Shown here: in pieces, positions 4,938-6,160 of the stretch
Position numbering within the stretch: position 1 is the first letter of the stretch
Layout of the letters: every line of letters begins with the position of its first letter
Assembly: GCA_913020275.1 (NCBI GenBank)
Contig: CAJWBV010000055.1
Location: forward strand, 1 to 6,160
DNA from: an uncultured Rhodobiaceae bacterium
GTDB lineage: Bacteria > Pseudomonadota > Alphaproteobacteria > RS24
DNA: 6,160 nt
Reading direction: 5' to 3'
Translations under genes and position numbers: made by a program
The notes under the pieces: generated by a model
The model's input: the letters and a program-made list of their open reading frames with translations, nothing else
Database searches by the model: none
What the model was told of the DNA's origin: nothing

Positions 4938-6160
4938 CTGTGTTTTTGCGTTTTTTGTATTGCTGACACCCGCTTCGGCGGAACCGGTCGCGATGCGGGC
5001 ACCCTTAAGCATTATTCCCGAAGCGGCGCGCACGCAATTTGGCATGTCGCCGCAAAAACCCGTTACCGGAGACGCGAAGCTCGCGCCGCGCGCCGCAGCG
5101 CGGCAAATGAACCGCGCGGTCAGGGCGGTCGCTTCCGTGCCGGGGTCCACTTCCGACATTGTTCAAATCGGCCAGCTTGGGGCATTGCAAGATGCACCGG
5201 TTGGGCTTGAGCCGGGGCTTGGGCCCGATGTCTGGTCGGGCGCGCGCCTTACTTATGTTGTCGGGCAGATGAGCCGCCTGCCGGAAAAATTCGAACTTCA
5301 GACCTTGCGCGCACTCGAATTGCAATTGCATCGCGGGCAGGCCGGCGCCCCCGCCGGTACGATGGAGGGCATGAGCTGGTTCGGCGCGCGGCTCAACCGT
5401 TTTTTGTCGCTCGGAGATACCGGCTCTGTTCTGGCGCTGGCGCAATTGACCGGCGCGGCCAATATTGACGCTTATGTGGGCGCCGCCGTTGTCGATGCGC
5501 ATCTGGCGCGGCGTGATGATGAAAGCGCATGTGCCCGGCCGCTACCGAAAAAAAACATGCGCGGTTTCCGCACCACAAAACCCTATTTTCTGCGATTGCA
5601 GATTTTTTGCCAAATGCGCGCCGGTCAGGTTGAAAAAGTGGCCTTGGCGGTTGAGTTGAATGAAAAATCGCTCGACGCGCATAAATGGTTTGCCGATCTT
5701 GCCTACCGGCTTTCTGTCGGCACCACGCTTGCCGATTTGCCGCCGCCGCCCGCGCGGGTTGATTATCTCGATCTTGCGCTGGCGCGTCATGGCAAAATTT
5801 CCATCCCTGTCGATGTGAGTGTTCTGCCACGGGCGGCGGTGCCGGCACTGGCGGCCGATTCCGGCCAGCCAACGCAAACCCAACTCGACGCGGCACTGCA
5901 GGTTATTGCGGACGGTCTTTTGCCGCCTGAAAAATTTACCGAAATAGCCTTGCAGGCGGATATGCGCGCCATTGATGCGCGCGCGCTGCCAGCGCCGAAC
6001 GGTCTGCAAGGCGGGGATGCCGGCCTCGCATTTTTTGTCCGCTATTTGGATGATGCGGCACCGGCTGAAAAGCCGCGGCTTTTGCATATGGCATTGCAGC
6101 AGGCCAGCGCCGACGGCACTTGGGCGGCGGCGGTGCGTATTTTGGCCGAGCATTTGCGTA
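4918..6160 (+). CDS. Uncharacterised exported protein, 414 residues visible (3' end outside window)
   Basis: An uninterrupted frame runs from GTG 4918 to the right edge. Residues 1-21 (MNGLRASCVFAFFVLLTPASA) form a clear Sec signal peptide: short basic start, hydrophobic core, and cleavage after A-S-A, giving a mature periplasmic or secreted protein starting EPVAM. C8 is too early in the signal to be a lipobox cysteine. After an Ala/Arg/Pro-rich linker (22-75) comes a glycine-rich segment (IGQLGALQDAPVGLEPGLG, 83-101), then mostly helix-forming, Ala/Leu-rich sequence. C206 and C231 could form a disulfide, and a four-proline run lies at 275-278. The pattern resembles long helical exported proteins of Rhodospirillales-like bacteria, some labelled (misleadingly) antifreeze glycopeptide polyprotein; this is a memory, not a search result. 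Long minus-strand frames here are Arg/Gln/His-rich and look like shadows. It overlaps the 45-residue gene by 20 bases. Function unknown; a helical-repeat scaffold is an inference. Confidence 0.82.
   Translation, partial: MNGLRASCVFAFFVLLTPASAEPVAMRAPLSIIPEAARTQFGMSPQKPVTGDAKLAPRAAARQMNRAVRAVASVPGSTSDIVQIGQLGALQDAPVGLEPGLGPDVWSGARLTYVVGQMSRLPEKFELQTLRALELQLHRGQAGAPAGTMEGMSWFGARLNRFLSLGDTGSVLALAQLTGAANIDAYVGAAVVDAHLARRDDESACARPLPKKNMRGFRTTKPYFLRLQIFCQMRAGQVEKVALAVELNEKSLDAHKWFADLAYRLSVGTTLADLPPPPARVDYLDLALARHGKISIPVDVSVLPRAAVPALAADSGQPTQTQLDAALQVIADGLLPPEKFTEIALQADMRAIDARALPAPNGLQGGDAGLAFFVRYLDDAAPAEKPRLLHMALQQASADGTWAAAVRILAEHLR

Noticed and set aside
4584..5159. Minus-strand 191-codon frame across the aroK start and the divergent gap
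   Set aside because: It overlaps the well-supported aroK start in another frame, crosses the AT-rich intergenic region and runs opposite both plus-strand genes; no family features are seen.
5542..6153. Long minus-strand frames opposite the exported protein gene (also 5005-5502 and 5393-5896)
   Set aside because: They are rich in Arg, Gln, His and Cys with no recognisable motif. They overlap each other and lie opposite a frame that has a signal peptide and ribosome binding site, so they are shadows.

Overview
The window looks like a chromosomal housekeeping segment from an alphaproteobacterium of moderate GC content. The evidence is the gene set and order: an aerobic-pathway cobaltochelatase gene (cobS) behind a short J-domain protein gene, a divergent BolA-family gene, and an aroK-aroB-CBS/DUF21 transporter cluster. 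I recall this order from Alphaproteobacteria. I see no mobile element, tRNA, rRNA, CRISPR array or phage gene.

Layout. Positions 1-516 (minus) hold the N-terminal half of CobS, running off the left edge. Positions 577-1155 (minus) hold a small protein with a C-terminal J domain, upstream of cobS and probably co-transcribed with it. A 127-base gap (1156-1282) carries back-to-back promoter signals, including a perfect extended -10 for the plus strand. Positions 1283-1561 (plus) encode a BolA-family protein whose stop codon overlaps the stop codon of the convergent gene by 4 bases. Positions 1558-4642 (minus) form a three-gene unit read aroK, then aroB, then a DUF21/CBS/CorC_HlyC membrane protein. 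aroB and the membrane protein gene overlap by 4 bases (ATGA). A 157-base divergent gap (4643-4799) follows. On the plus strand, 4800-4937 encodes an unrecognised 45-residue membrane or secreted peptide with a very strong ribosome binding site. Overlapping it by 20 bases, 4918 to the right edge encodes an uncharacterised exported protein with a GTG start and a clear signal peptide; 414 codons are visible.

How the genes work together. AroB and AroK catalyse the second and fifth steps of the shikimate pathway to chorismate. CobS is the AAA+ ATPase subunit of the CobNST cobalt-insertion complex of aerobic cobalamin synthesis. BolA proteins partner monothiol glutaredoxins in iron-sulfur handling. 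The DUF21/CBS protein is of the CorB/CNNM type linked to magnesium transport or efflux. The plus-strand pair at the right edge has no known function and is the least explained part of the window. I see no convincing new multi-gene system; the tightly overlapped pair at 4800-6160 is the best candidate for follow-up.
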